Assembly (NCBI RefSeq): GCF_027409185.1
Contig: NC_084472.1
Location: 47,975,427-48,039,426 of the forward strand
Source: Cynocephalus volans
Lineage: Eukaryota; Chordata; Mammalia; Dermoptera; Cynocephalidae
Reading direction: 5' to 3'
DNA length: 64,000 nt
The position numbers and the translations under genes were made by a program. The notes under the pieces are model-generated. The model saw only the letters and a program-made list of their open reading frames with translations. It was not told where the DNA came from and did no database searches. Positions 44,644-58,183 of this stretch are shown here, one piece after another. How positions within the stretch are numbered: the first letter of the stretch is position 1; each line of letters begins with the position of its first letter.

Positions 44644-47049
44644 GTAAACACATAGATACAAACACAAACACACACAGAATATACTTTCCTACATGATCTC
44701 CAGCTCAAATTTCACCTGTCATTCTGCATTCTGTTTAAGTCTCATCTTCTTTACTTTCTACCTGAAGTTTTCTCCCACAGGCCCCTTCTCATGAATGTCT
44801 ACTATATTTTTTCTATTATGTACAAAGATTGTCTTATAGATGCGGGCTGTCTAATATAGTTTTATAGGTATATTTTGTCCCTGAGCAAGAGTATACTTAC
44901 TTCTTTCTATCCCACACATCAATTGCTGCTTGCACTCTCAATATTTGTTGAGTCTCTTATATACAATTACCCTGAAATATATTTGGTATCTTAGACAAGT
45001 TCTTCCTGTACCAACCACAAGAGTCAGCTTATGAGGCTCAAATATTTTGAAAATGAAAGCACTCTGGGAATTGCCAGGGCAGAGAGTAATTCTTGTGATA
45101 GCAGCTGTGTACCTTAAAGTGTAGGCACCTCTGCCCCAAGTAGCACATGATATTGATTGACCAGCATTGCAAGTACACAGTTACATATTGCTCTCCAAAG
45201 GGATTCAATGATTAAACCTGGACAAAGCTCTGTATAACAAACATATTGTCATGGTAAATTTCATTGGCCTTGGTGGATTGCGTCTATGATAGCCTCTGAT
45301 CAGTGACTAACACTGTTTGGGAGATTTTCTAGTTAAGCAACATATGGTGACTTCTGATAAGGACTTATCTAATATAATAGATGGCAGAAATCCATTTTCA
45401 ATACAATTGGGTACATCTATATTGTATTAAAAAATCTTTCCAAGAGTTTTTTTTACCTTGACTTTGCTAATATAGTTAGGAATTTCTTTTTTCTTTTCTA
45501 TTGAACAAGGTATAGTGATTCTTATGGATATCCCAACTACAGCAGTCTTGGTATTTGAAATGTTTACCTATCCTGAAAGATAGCAATAACCTCTTGGAAA
45601 ATAGTCTTTAACCGAGCTAAAAGGCCATAGCTTGGAGCTTCTTTCCCTGTGGGCTTATGGGACAACTATCAGCATGCAGAAAAACACACATAAGCAGTGG
45701 GAGTGTCCTTCCTCCCTGCTCATAGACAATATAATAAAAATTGGGATGCTCTAGGAAACTATAGTAATATAAAGTGTGATAACAAGCATATTTTCCCCTT
45801 CACGTCAAGTTTTATGTTTTTTCTTAGGAAGGAGGGAAAGAGGCTGATTCTCATAAAACATTTCTGAGACTCGTGACTTTTAGGCCTCTTAATTTGCACG
45901 TGATGAAACAGGGGCCATCTGAATGGTTGTGCATCCCTCTCCTCTTCCTCGTCTACCATGAGGCACAGATTGATGGCTTCCTCTTTGTTGTATTGGACCG
46001 TTATCATCTCTTCCCATTTCCTATCTTTCCAGCCCAATGCTTCCTCCTTTGTTCTTCCATGCCCCTGCCATATTGTCATATCCCCCCATCCCTACTTGTT
46101 ACAGCTGTCCACTGGCCTCCTCTTCCCTCTCTTGAATCTGCTGAGCATTTGCAGTGCAGCCCATGCTCACCCTATCATCCCGACTCCTACCTTCATCAGG
46201 AGCCATCCATGAGCTAGCCTCGTGATTGGGTTCCTCCATGTTTGTGAGTCCAACAAGTGTTTCTTATCCACCCTTATGTATGGTCCCTGAACATTCCATT
46301 TTTTCTTGGGTCAATCCTGTTTGTGCCTATTGTTATGACATGGTTATTAACAGCACCCATTTTTATTCACAACCATGGTATTTTGTTCTGCATGTTTCTG
46401 CTTATTGACCTTCTTACCACTTCTAAGCAAGCACTAGATTTCCTCCATTAAAAAAAAAAAAATTTGTATAACTTTTGCCCATGCAGACTAGACCTGTTAT
46501 GGCCCACGTAGGCCCCTTTCTTGCCCCCATCTTAAAATTCTTGCTCTTTTGGCCTTGTGTGGTATTCTCCCTGCAAATTGTCATCCCTCAGGCAAATCAA
46601 TGATCTGCCTTCTAGGGTCTTTATCCTGCCTTCCAGAGATATTCAGATGTTTATATGTATTTTTGCTACTATAAGTTCATAGTCTCCACTTTTCCTCATT
46701 ATATTAGACCATGTATTTATATGACATTGGTCATTTTCTGCTCCCATTTCCCATAGCAGCTGTTATGAAATTTCAAATTAGCTTTCTGTTTGTTTTGTAC
46801 TGAAAATTGAGGTCCTCAGTGGTAAGCTGTGTCACCTACCTATCTCCATACAGAGACACTTGTACACATTATCACCCGCCTTTACTACGTTTTCTCCAGG
46901 ATCATAGGAAGAGTTTTATTTTTTCTCTCTAATTTAAGGCTAATCATTCTCACTATGATCATTTCTTTCCTGCAATGTTCCATTAATTATTCTAATTTTT
47001 CTTAATCTTCGGAATTTCTAATATCCCATTCTCTACAGGCTCCTTCCCC
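44644..47049. other. Mostly unique-looking sequence, no gene recognised
   Basis: Overlapping frames up to 114 codons on both strands at 45759-46217 have no domain and mirror each other, so I do not call them. From about 46500 the sequence is pyrimidine-rich and may be the diverged 5' part of the L2 called at 47050. Confidence 0.4.
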
Positions 47050-47345
47050 ACAGATTTCACATATGTCACTCCCACTTATAACAAAACAAAAGCCTCTCTT
47101 GGCACCAGCCTCTCCTTTATTTACTGCCTCTTCTCCAATCTCTTCTTTCCTTCTGAGACAAAAGTCTGCTCTTCCTCATCCTCTATATTTTGGTTCCTCC
47201 ATCATCACATTCAGCTTATTCTGGCAAAAACTACTAATGACTTTCCAATTGTCAAATCAGATGTTCTCTCCATAGATCTCAACTTATAGTCTGTCTTTAG
47301 GACATTGGACACCATTGTCCATTCTGTTTTTATTTCCAATATAGA
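47050..47345 (+). mobile_element. LINE-2 ORF2 (reverse transcriptase region) fragment
   Basis: It has the L2 coding pattern 'ACTAATGACTTTCCAATTGT', 'CTCCATAGATCTCAACTTAT' and 'GGACATTGGACACCATTGTC', matching 'ctaatgacttcctaattg...gacctctc...tttgacactgtcgac'. The latter encodes the aspartate-containing AFDTVDH-type palm motif. The frame is broken. Confidence 0.7.
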
Positions 47346-50300
47346 AATTACCTTGATCATGTTTTGATGCCTTCATTCTTGAAGCTCTACACAAAGTTAT
47401 CAAGGCAAAGCCAGTTTTGAACATCAAGGAGGATAAGTAAATGCTAGGAGGCTGGAGCGTGGCTGATGAGGATGCGTATGGAAATGGGGACTGGATATTG
47501 CGGGTTTCAGCATCTTGATTTCACCCTGGTTCCTCTAACATCATTTTATCACGTGAGGTCAATATATTACCTAAAATTATTGCGAAGGCTTCTTTTTGGG
47601 AAATGTGCTCAGGTTACACAACTGTTGCCTTAAAACTACAAGGAAACAAAGTCAAATGGAAGAACTTATACATAAAAGAATGGACAAACAAAGGTATCTC
47701 TGTTTCCTGTGCTTAGATTGTGGGCAGAGATCAAAAGTTGCCGCACAGTGTCCGGGTATCTGTGATTGGATCCAAGGGATCTGATTGCTTTTCCCATTTC
47801 CCACTTCCCAGTGTAAACCTGGAATTGAGGAGCTGTATATGGAATGGTTAGACATATTTTTATGCTGGGTATAATACTAAGTACTTGTATATCATTAGTT
47901 AACTATCTTATCATTTCAGGGTCCCCTTATAATCCTAGCATACTATGATTCTGTAAAAGTAGGTCTAAAGTAGTTCAGAGGAGTGAAAGAGCTTAATAAA
48001 TGTAATAAGATATCATTATGAATCTCTTTCAATGGACACATCAAACTCTCAACAATTGTACATGATAAAATTCAAATGTAGTAATTAAGTTGTCATCAAA
48101 CACTGAAGGAAATATTTTGTTTTTACACACAGCTTGTTATTTGCTGTGTGCCCTTACAATATGGGTAACCTATTTGTTAAAAAAAATAAAAAGATGAGGA
48201 CATCTAGTAATTTGTTTATTTACAAACTGGGGTCCTGACTAAATAAATAGACAGTTGAGACTTTCAAAAGCAATCCCAGTAATTTTTCTACAAATAGTAA
48301 TTTCTAAAGAAGATGATATAGAGACTGTTTCCAATTGTATTTACCGTTTATGAGAGATGTCCTCCTCATATCCTGAAAATTCAAATTTTATTAAATAAAG
48401 ATGGTGGTTCAAGCCTTCCATTTAAGAGCATGATCTTTGTTTGAGGCACTGTGGTGCTGAAGACCACACTGCAAATTAAATAAATGGCATGCCCTCTTGA
48501 TATACAAATAAGGCCCCAGCTATCAGCCACCAAGTCAGGACTGCAGTGTATTAAATAGGCTGGCCTCATCTTTCTTTTGTCTCACACTGAAAGTTCCATC
48601 TTATTCTGTGATTCAGAATGTCCCAGTGGACATGGATTCTTGGTTTTACTCAGGCCTTTTTACCTTTGTATTTGTTGGTGTGAGAGACTTTTAGGATTTA
48701 CTTTCAATCTTCTCACTTAGCCTCCCTCATGCCTTTTCTTTGAGCTGGAGGATATGTGGCAACCTGGTCATTTATATTCTCGCCCTAATTTATGACTGAT
48801 CATGCCTCTGGTACCCATCATGCATCTTAATATGGAGCTTTGGGGCACTTGGTTCCCAATTGATGAAATTATCTTGGGCATTGTGTCCACAGCTGTGTCT
48901 CTGGCATTATCTCTGACGATCCCCTTAAGAAATTATGCTACGAAAAGTATGATTTATAAAGTAACAAGGCTGGTTTCCACACACCATATGTAAAGACTCT
49001 TCTCACTGCTTTCTAATCACATTGTATGTCTGTCCCTCTCTTAAGGATTGTGTGGATGGTTAACTTTAATTGCTCAGATGAAGATAACTATCCTAAAATC
49101 AGTTTTGATCCCTGTAAACTCCTGTTTTTTGGTTTTGTTTTGTTTTTTATTAAAGGTGACAGAAACCTCAAAATAGATTTCTGGAAAAATGAATGAAGAA
49201 GGCTTGATTGAGCAGTGTTGGGAGTTCTGATGCTTCTTGAATACGGTATTTGAGATTTTGCATTTGAAAGGAGGCCAACATGGGTAGAAATATACGTTGC
49301 TGCTTCTGTGAAACTCCTTGCTACTATACTTTTTTTCCATAGCCAACACAGCAGTCCATTTCATGCACATCCTGATAGTGTTCACACAGGAAGGTTGGGG
49401 TTTCTGTCAATTGTTTGCATGTGGATAATTGGTCTGAAAAAGAAAAATGGTGCCTGGAGGAAGCACCGGGATTCTCTGGAATGTGTCCAGTGGAAAGGGC
49501 ACTAGAATGGGGATCTGAAAACACAGATCATAGTCCGGTTTTTATTATTTTAAGTTGAATGGCCTGCTTAAGCCACAACCTGGTACATGGAAGGTACTCA
49601 AAAAAATTTTGTTGAATGATAAATAAATTTATAATTAATTTACTATAGATCTGTCATAGGATTTGATATTGAGATTTTGAAGCTTAATCTTTATGTCCTT
49701 ACCAGACATTCTATGACTTTATGTCCAAATGCATCATGATAACAAAGAACCAAGGACAAGGGGGCTACCTATGGCAAGGAACAATGCCCCATTAGCTGAC
49801 TGCTAGATTTTGGGGTGCTGGAAACATTACAGAAACATCTTAATTAGGCCACAATGGATCTCAGCAGCTAATGAGCCTCTGTGTCACTTAGAAATGTGTA
49901 GAGGTTGACATCTAAACAGCAACAATGAAAGTCCAACGTGGAAATAATTGCATATCCAACAAAAAAGAAAAAAAGAAACCTCACTGGAACTTTGAACTCT
50001 AAAAGCAAAGGTAAGAGTCAAGGAGTCCAGCCATTCAGAGTATCCTGAGCTTGTCCCAGCAATACTTAGAAAACAGCCTTGGGTTGACAATTGTTCTCTA
50101 GTTTTCCTCACAAGAGGCATCCCAAGGACCAAGGTTTGGAAATTACATTTGTGATGAAAACCTAGGGCAAGATGGTAATATTTTAGGATTTTGTGAAATA
50201 TTTTGCTAGTGCAATTAGGTTTCTATTATTTCTTGGTAGCTATTTGTGAACATTGTTTCCTTTGACATTTTAAGTTTCTGGGAGGCTATTTCTGAATCTG

Positions 50301-50464
50301 TTCATTTGTTTTCTCCTGTCTCCAAGTTCTAGTCTAATCTGTACCTGAACGAAAGGCATTTGTTACCAAGAACAGTTCAGGATGCTGCCAGTTCAGTTCC
50401 CATTGACTTAAAATGCTTTGCACTTTTGTACATCTATATATTTGTTTGCTAGTCCATTCTCCAC
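47346..50464. other. Long unique-looking stretch, no gene recognised
   Basis: Frames up to 103 codons on both strands. A (TTTTG)n patch lies at about 49125-49147. No domain or paired splice sites recognised. Confidence 0.4.
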
Positions 50465-50700
50465 CCACAACCACCAAGTATCTTGCCAGGTATTATGCCA
50501 TGCAATGGAGAGAGAGAAAAGAAAATGGATAGGCACTGCCCTTGAGGAGGTCACAGTCTAATACTTTACCCACAGTAAACAAACACTAAAACATGGTAAG
50601 AAAAGTGGTGTAATAAGACAAAGTATCTTGAGCACACACACCTTTCTGAGTTTGGAGTGATGAGAAATGATCAGAGGAGGTCTCAGGTAAAGGGAATGTC
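50465..50700 (-). mobile_element. LINE-2 3' end, diverged
   Basis: Reversed L2: 'GCACTGCCCTTGAGGAGGTC', 'ACAGTCTAATACTTTACCC', then 'CAGAGGAGGTCTCAGGTAAA'. Confidence 0.55.
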
Positions 50701-50960
50701 TAATCTGAGATAAACATAGATGTAAATAGTAGACTTGTGGTTGCCAGAGGCTGTCAGGGGTAAGAGGGAGGGAAGGATGGGGAGAGGTTGGTCAATGTGT
50801 GCAAAGTTACAGGTAGGATGAATTGGTTCCTGTGTTCACAGGAAGAGAGGATTTTGAGAATTCTGCCAATTACACATATGGAAAGGTCACACTACAGCCC
50901 ATAAATATGTACAATTATTATGGGAAAATAAAATAAAATAAATTGCAAAAAAAAAAAAAA
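50701..50960 (+). mobile_element. LINE-1 3' end with A-rich tail
   Basis: 'GTGGTTGCCAGAGGCTGTCA', 'GGGGAGAGGTTGGTCAATGT' and 'CCCATAAATATGTACAATTA' are L1 3' untranslated landmarks. The copy ends in (AAAAT)n and A14. Confidence 0.75.
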
Positions 50961-51429
50961 ATTAGGAGAGTTAACCAGTGGAGAAATAATGTGCAGGGAG
51001 TGGGGCACTGGGAGAGTGAAGGCTCTGGGCCACACGAACCATATGTATAAAGGCACCAGAGGGAGAAAGCCAGGCCCTTCAGTAAACAGTATATGGGAGT
51101 GGTCAGAATTTATTTTAGTGTGAGACAGGAGAGGAGCAACAAAAATAAGGAGAGAAATAAATGATTTTACAATACTCATTAACTGTCCTCCATTTCTACT
51201 CTATTTAATTTTAAGTATATTGTCTATGTAATTTATTATTATTATTGCTACATATTCACTTAATAGCCATTGCTTGGATAGAGAAGAGCCCTGCATTTTG
51301 ATGCTATGTTTGACAACTTCTGGATGAGTAATACTAAGTGAGATATGTGATACCTGGGCTTCTTTTTCACCTTACCTTCGTAAGTTACTTTTAAATTGGC
51401 AAAACAATCTCTCATACCCTTTCTCATGT

Positions 51430-52190
51430 AAATTTTTTGTGGATTCAAGATATTTGGAAAGCCCTGTGCCACCATTATGGAAAACAGTAAGACATTCCTC
51501 AAAAAAAATAAAAATAAAACTACCATATGATTCAGCAATCCCACTTCCGTGTATATATCCAAAGGAAGTGAAATCAGTATGTTGAAGGGATAGCTTCACT
51601 CCCGTGTTCATTGCAGAATTATTCACAATAGCCAAGATAAGGAGACAGCCTAAGTGTTCATCAGCAGATGACTGGATAAAGAAAATGTGGTATATATACA
51701 CAATAGAATGCTATTCAGCTTTTATAAAGAAGTAAATCCTGTGACAACATGGATGAATTTGGAGGATTTTACATTAAGTAAAACAAGCCAGGCTTAGAAA
51801 GACACATACTGTATGATCTTATATATGTGGAATCTAGAAAAAGACAAATTCATAGAAGCAGAGATTAGAATAGTGTTTACAAGGGACTGAGGACATGGGG
51901 GAGGATTGGGGAAATATTGGCCAAAGGATACAAAATTTCAGTTAGACAAGAGGAATAAATTCAAGAGATGTATTGTACCTCATGATGACTATAGTTAATA
52001 AAAAGGTGTTTATGCTGGAAAATTGCTAAGAGGGTAGATTTTCAGTGTTTTCACCACAAAAGAATAAGTAAGTGAGGTAAAGGGTATGTTAATTAGCTTG
52101 ATTTAGCCATTCCACAAGGTATACATATGTCAAAAAATCATGTTATCCACCATAAATATATGCAGATTTTTGTCAGTACTTTTTTTAATG
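51430..52190 (+). mobile_element. LINE-1: end of ORF2 plus 3' untranslated region (L1MA/MB-like)
   Basis: The end of ORF2 is clear: 'CTACCATATGATTCAGCAAT', 'CACAATAGCCAAGATAAGGA', 'GGATAAAGAAAATGTGGTAT', 'CAACATGGATGAATTTGGAG'. The 3' part 'GATGACTATAGTTAATAAAA' and 'GTTAATTAGCTTGATTTAGC' follows, and the tail ends near 52190. The ORF2 part is frame-broken, so it cannot encode reverse transcriptase. It is the best-preserved L1 here. Confidence 0.88.
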
Positions 52191-52864
52191 TAGGAAAATA
52201 TTTTTTTTAAAAAAGAGATTTGGAAAACCCTAACCCAAAACCGGAACCCTGCTAGACGGGACCATAGCCAGTAGCAGACACCAAAGGCCAAAGATGTCAA
52301 AGCTCATTAGTATAGATATCCTGCAGATGTCAACAAGGAGAATATGTCAATAAGGAGATGCTTAGAAGTCTCCTCTGAAATGTTCTGAATCTCAGCCATG
52401 AGCCACTGTCACTGCATCTGAATCTGTGGATATCTCAGCCATCAGAAGGTCAAGAGTACACTCCTTGGCTCCTGTGGGACCCAATCAGCAATTTTCTAAA
52501 ACTAAAAATGCTTAAAAGGAAAGAAAAGTAAGAAAGAGAAAGAAAATTTGGTTTGGTGTTTTTAGTAAAATACTATATTACAATAAAATTGCAGCAAACT
52601 GCAAGTAATCAAGCTCTCATTTAAACTAGAGGAAAAGGATCCAGAATTAAGTGGCCAAGAACCAAGAAAAAGCCTGGGAGCCCTCAGTGGCAAAATCAAA
52701 ATCTGTGTATCTTAGTACCAAAAATGATCCCCTTGTCCACTGGTATTTGGACTCTTAGGAAGCCGAGTACTGAATAAGCACACAAAAGTAAGATCCATTT
52801 TGTGTCCAGTTTATTTCTGGTGATCAGCTCTACTCTCTTCCTCTGTCTTCATCCCTACCTTTCC
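52191..52864. other. Unique-looking sequence, nothing recognised
   Basis: No frame longer than about 60 codons and no repeat family recognised. Confidence 0.45.
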
Positions 52865-53090
52865 ATAGCAAGCCTTGCAAGGTACATTCTTGTTGTTAAA
52901 CATGGTTAATAGACTGTAAGATACCTGTGATTATCTTCACTTTACAGATGAGAAAACCTATCCTCAGAGAGTTTAAATAACTAGTCCATGCTCATTTATC
53001 CTGGGAGGATTAAAATACTAGTAAATTGCAGAATCCTGATTTGACATTTGTTCAATTCCAAACTCACGTTCTGACACATCATGCTATTTG
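52865..53090 (-). mobile_element. MIR SINE
   Basis: Reversed MIR: 'TCTTCACTTTACAGATGAGA', 'CTCAGAGAGTTTAAATAACT', 'AACTCACGTTCTGACACATC'. Confidence 0.65.
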
Positions 53091-53764
53091 TTGTCCAGGC
53101 CTGACTGTCTAATTCCCAAATTGCCATCTGGTTAGAAAAAGTTTTAAAAACTAATACTAAAAATTAGAATAGATTAGGATAATAGAGTAATGTCTGTCAA
53201 TCTATAGAGTACAGAAGGGCCAAGCAGTTCAGACCAGGCAGTAGTGAAATCTTCCAGAGCCAAGTGTAAGGAACCTGACCAGTGTGTGGTGGCATGGTAT
53301 GCCAGAAACAGTCACACTCATGGTCTCCTTCGATTTAATTCCAGTGGTGAGAATGGCAGGCCATCTTTGATTCCTCCAACATCAGATATTTGTAAAGAAT
53401 TTATACAATAGGAACTTTACTTGGAAATTTCCTATTAGTTCATCAAATATGTTCCAAAGTTTAATTCTGCCATTTATTATCCAGAAGAATTTTTATTCAG
53501 CAAGATTATTTAAAATGAATTTAAAATTAGACTTCAAATCCATTTCAAATAGAGGCAAATTACGTGAATTTGACTATTTGTAGGAAAGAAACTGTGCAAA
53601 TGGATAATATATAGAAACATTTTCAATTTAATGAATAAGCAAATTAATAAGATTTTTAATTACAGTGAGATAGGGTTTTTTTCTTTGTTTGTTTTGTTTT
53701 GTTTTGTTTTTACTGTTGGAAAAAGAGAATTAAGAAGAAACAATGCACTTATTCTCTTGACAAT
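53091..53764. other. Unique-looking sequence, nothing recognised
   Basis: Includes a (GTTTT)n patch at about 53686-53711. One 72-codon frame runs into the next L1. Confidence 0.4.
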
Positions 53765-54160
53765 GTGGTGGACTTTTCAGACTCTGTTGGTGAGATTGCG
53801 CAATAGCCACATTTTTAGAAATCATTTGGCAACTTTTTACAGGGTTTAAGAATATTTGCTGTCCTACCCCTTAATTCAATACTTCTCTTTGGAAACTATT
53901 TCAAGGAAATAATTAGACATGTGGACACAACTGTATTTACAAAGATGCTAATTGCAACTGCATTTTTAACAGTAAAAAATTGGAAATAGCCTACATTACC
54001 ATCCATATGAAAATGGCTGATTAAAGTACACTGTAATCATAGGACAGAATATTATGCAGCTATTAAAATATTGCCAAAGAGTTTTATTGTGCATGAGAAT
54101 ATACTCAGGTGTAATGTTAAAGAGAGAAAGTGTAAAATCAAAAGCAGAATGTGCAGTGTG

Positions 54161-54198
<38 letters not shown>

Positions 54199-54375
54199 TG
54201 TGTGTGTGTGTAAGAGACTTCCCCCAAAACATAAAGGGAACACACCAAAATGTTAATCGTAGTCTTCCTGATTGATGAGATTGTGATTTTAATTTTCTTC
54301 TTTATATTTTCCTGTATTTTCCAAATTTTGTACAATAAGTAAGTACTTTTTTTAGCACATAAAAAAGTGATCAAA
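53765..54375 (+). mobile_element. LINE-1 3' end (L1M) with internal TG microsatellite
   Basis: 'ACAGTAAAAAATTGGAAATA', 'GGACAGAATATTATGCAGCT', then the (TG)n, then 'CACCAAAATGTTAATCGTAG' and 'TTCTTTATATTTTCCTGTAT' follow the L1M 3' end. The microsatellite position is usual for this family. Confidence 0.75.
54164..54211. repeat. (TG)n microsatellite
   Basis: About 24 TG units with one AG variant. The minus-strand frames of alternating His and Thr across it are artefacts. Confidence 0.95.
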
Positions 54376-54804
54376 GTTATTTAAAAGTATAAATCTCAAA
54401 TGAAATTTTTGTAAGAGAGGCTACTTCCAATTAACTGATCTTATAAATAACTTCATTTTATTCTCAGTAACACCCTCCCTGTTCCACCCTTGACACATCC
54501 ACATGTAGGGTGGAAGGAGGAAAAAGAGGATGTTGGTGGTTGGGAATCTCTGACAGACAAACCATTCTACATATGTAAATTTGACCACACTCGTGAATCC
54601 TGCATACATCTAGATGGATTATAACAGTACATTATAAAATACATTATAAAGTAAAAAAAAAAATGTACTTTCCTACCTACTTAATTTATAAATGAGCCTG
54701 TTAGGTAGCAATAGTAAGCATATATGTGTAATATATTATTTTTATCATGTTGTATCATATTATTTGACTTCTTACTATCATTCAAAATCATTTGTAAATT
54801 ACTT
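54376..54804. other. AT-rich sequence, nothing recognised
   Basis: Contains a short tandem TACATTATAAAA/TACATTATAAAG near 54629-54652. Confidence 0.4.
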
Positions 54805-55050
54805 AATTTGATGCTGGCACTATATTTACTAATTTACATGAATTACCTACACAGCCTTTATCATAACCCTATAAGGTATATGTTATCCCATTTACAGATG
54901 AGAAATGTGAGCCTATTCCAACCCAGCATGACTGATCCCAATGCAGATAGTATTCTATGCACATCCCGTACCATAATCCTGAAATTCTAAGTATCCTGAG
55001 AATTCCACAACACGTAGAGCTGGAACTAGGGTCAACAATTCATAGAAAGT
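54805..55050 (-). mobile_element. MIR SINE
   Basis: Reversed MIR: 'TATCATAACCCTATAAGGTA', 'ATCCCATTTACAGATGAGAA' and 'TAGAGCTGGAACTAGGGTCA'. The middle is diverged. Confidence 0.65.
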
Positions 55051-56354
55051 AAAGTCACACTGAGAAGCTTGATTTTCTGAAACATTCATGCTGACATTCT
55101 TAATTTTCATTGTCCAGCATTACAAGGTGACCAGTGTTGCCTTTCATCCATTTGTCACTTGATATCCTAATTGGTCTGCTTTAAACATGTAACCAAAGTG
55201 AGATCCGTGCAGACGGTCTTGTTTAGAGGGCTCAGAGTGTGTGGAGTTGCTGAGCCCATGAGAGCCCCAATGCTGCGTCCCTGCCTCACCTCCTGTCCAC
55301 CGCAGCACATCCAGTCACTGTTCTGCAGCCTGCCTGGCTCTCATTCCTGACACTTGTCCTCCAAGGGAAACAGAGCTCACTCCGTTTCATCTTTTTGACT
55401 TTTGAATTAATTCTCCTAATTGGTAGAGAGAGGCCATTTGGGATATAAAACCACTTTAGTTCCTAGCTGGGAAATTCTGAAAGCTCTGTCGATGGAGGGA
55501 GTGCCCAGGGACTTGGGGAAGCTGATGCTCAATTCTTTCAGCTTATTTCTCCAGGTTGGGTCTTTTCTCACGCATGGCATGTTTTTATCATATTTGGATA
55601 CTATTTCAGACTAGGATAAGGGGAAAAGGACAACGTCCAACCTCCACTTACGTGGGCTCACAATGAAGGCTGTGCACAAGACTGGAGGCAATGCAGTGAC
55701 CTGTTCAAAACTGAACTTTAATTCTACAAGGGTGAGAGAGCAGAGGAGAGAGAACAAGAAAACCTAAAGCAAAAAGGACAAAGCTTTATGAGACCACTCT
55801 GGCCACCTGGCACTACTTGGGGGCTCGGGTGCTTGATGGCCTGTGAATATTTTGACAATCTGCAGCATGGGGAAGACATGAGATATGCCCCAGGGCAGCC
55901 CCCCATGTACGTGATGGATCTTTTAGTTTCAGCTTCCTGCAGGGAAGTGTTTAATTGTGTAAATGATTGAGATGATCATTTCGATTGTGCTCAGCCCAGA
56001 GCTAGGGCAAGGGGGCCCCTCCTTAGACAAGTTTTGAATTTCAGGTTATTTGTCATCTCTTAGCCATTATCAATGGTGCTGTTACTGTCATCATCATTAT
56101 CATCAGAAGGGAATGTTAAGCCTGTAATTACTCATGGCACTGTGCTAAGTGCAATACAGAAGGCACTTGGTTCTCGCTGGCCAGATGCACCTAATCAAAA
56201 CACACTCTATGCCAGGGCAGACCAGTATTACAAGTTTCATGTAGAAAGGGAGATGAAAACAGTTAGCAGGTCTTAGGAGGATTTATTGCTTGGGTTCTGT
56301 TTTAAGACTACAAACTATCTCCTGGGACTTACAGTCTATTTAAGTACTACCTCT
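55051..56354. other. Unique-looking sequence, no gene recognised
   Basis: GC content rises at 55200-55400. Frames of 60-88 codons overlap on both strands without a recognisable product. Confidence 0.4.
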
Positions 56355-56545
56355 AAACTACTATGTTCCTGGCACAGCCCTTAGAACTTTATATGAATTT
56401 TATTTAATACTTGCAACAGCCTTACATGATAAATGCCGTGATTATTCCCAACCCACTTACCACAGGGCAATGTTGAAGGCACACTTCTAGTAAGCAGAAG
56501 AGCAAAGATGTTAAAGCAATCTATCTGACCTCAGGGTCCACGGGA
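56355..56545 (-). mobile_element. MIR SINE, diverged
   Basis: Reversed MIR: 'GTTCCTGGCACAGCCCTTAG', 'CTTGCAACAGCCTTACATGA', 'GTGATTATTCCCAACCC'. Confidence 0.6.
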
Positions 56546-57489
56546 GGACAGTAGTTAAAACCTTTTGGAACTGTTGCAAATACACTTTGGGAACAGGATT
56601 TCATTAAATTACATTATTATTTGAAAATTTCAGTGAGCGTTGTCTTTAAGTATATAAAACCCAGCTAAGTAGACAAAGCAAGAAAGGGAGCAAGAAAAAT
56701 GAAAGCAGTTGATTTAGAGTAGTAGAGTTTTTTAAATTAGCTCAGTAACTTTTTTTAAATGTTACAATGTTTTTAAAAAGAAAGAAAAAGCAGCATAAAA
56801 GTGGAAGGGCATTACGTACTGAAGTGGGAGGGAAGTACTATACTGGGAGAAAGAATGATACTATCTGGGGGTGGGTGGATGAGTGGGTATGTTGAGAGGT
56901 CCCCATAATTTGGATAAGTATCTCAGCCATTTGAATTCTGATTATTTATAGGCACACTCATCCCTAATCCTAATGTTGGATTACTGGCTATTATGTTCTG
57001 GTTATTCCATTAAAAGGATGCAATGATTACATGTTAATTAAGGATTCTTTCCAAGTTGATTCTATGTGTAGTAATAATTCTATTCTCTCTCCCTCTCTCC
57101 TCTCTCTTTCTCTCTCTCCCTCTCAAATACTGTACTTTGAAATTCCATTTACTAAAAAAGAAATGTTATGGAAATGAAAAATGGCATATTTGATAGTCAA
57201 AATGAATTTATTAATTTGTTTGTTTAGATTTTTATTAGTTTGTTTTAGAAGTTCGACAGTTCAAACTGTTCTGTAAGGAGTAAATATCTTATACACATTG
57301 AATTCTCTATTCCATTTAAAATATGAACACTCCATTGAAGAAAGTGTTGGAAGGATCATTGGACTGGCAGTTAGAAGTACTAGATTATAGCCTAGTTTTG
57401 CTTTATCTACAAAAGTCACCTACAATAACATCATTCAACTTTCTGAGATTTATTTATTTCTAACGATTTTGATGGGATAATATCAATAA
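56546..57489. other. Unique-looking sequence with a CT-rich tract
   Basis: A pyrimidine-only tract of CTCT/CCCT units lies at about 57084-57124. Nothing else recognised. Confidence 0.45.
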
Positions 57490-57672
57490 TTCTCAATCTT
57501 CAACGTGTGTTAGAATCACTAAGAAAACTTTTTTCTAATATTTATGCTGGGAGTAGCCCCCCAGCATTTAAGCATGTAAGTAATTTAATATTCTGGGGTG
57601 TGTCTTAACCACCTAATTTTTAGAAATGTTCTCCAAGTGATCCTAATGTGCAGTTAGAACAGAGAACTATTG
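57490..57672 (+). mobile_element. MER5-type hAT fragment, diverged
   Basis: 'TTCTCAATCTTCAACGTGTG', 'TTAGAATCACTAAG', 'CTCCAAGTGATCCTAATGTG' and 'CAGTTAGAACAGAGAACTA' follow the MER5 order with many changes. Confidence 0.65.
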
Positions 57673-58183
57673 TATTGCATGATTGCAAATATTTCATCAA
57701 GACCTAAACTTTTCCCATTTCTTTAGGAGAAGTCTTGGGATTTTCATCATCTGCTATGGCTCCTAGTGCTAATTCTGGGGTGCAAGTGAGTTTTAGTCTG
57801 TCTTTTTAAAAATCAGATATAGATTTAACAACCTACTCCCAGTTGTCTGTAGCTGCCCAGGCTCCATTCCATGGCTGCATAGCAGGAATGTTTGTTCTGG
57901 GTGGCTGTGTTGGCTAAGGGATTAGAATTGCTTTTTGGGGTGGGGGGTGGGGTAGGTGTGCCATTTAATGCCCTCACCTTCAATTTCCCTTTTTTAAGAA
58001 TATGAATTATTTTTACCATAAAATTCTCTGATTCTGCATTTTTTTAGGGCATTGGAACATGTCAAGGTGTGTTACAAACCATTGCCATTATAGGGAATAC
58101 TTACTATCAGGGAATAATCCTGCGTGAAAAAAAAATTTTTTTGAAGTTTACTTTTGAGGGCCACTGGGAGCCCCTGAAAATTT
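57673..58183. other. Unique-looking sequence, nothing recognised
   Basis: A G-rich patch lies at 57937-57956. No element recognised. Confidence 0.4.

Noticed and set aside
45759..46217. Overlapping frames of 84-114 codons on both strands
   Set aside because: Frames mirror each other, no domain, no splice sites pairing with neighbours; consistent with chance in pyrimidine-rich DNA.
51430..51730. Functional LINE-1 reverse transcriptase gene
   Set aside because: Only the last part of ORF2 is present and its frame is broken; the open frames here are on the antisense strand.
53996..54374. Frames encoding His-Thr repeats
   Set aside because: Translation of the TG microsatellite inside an L1 3' end.
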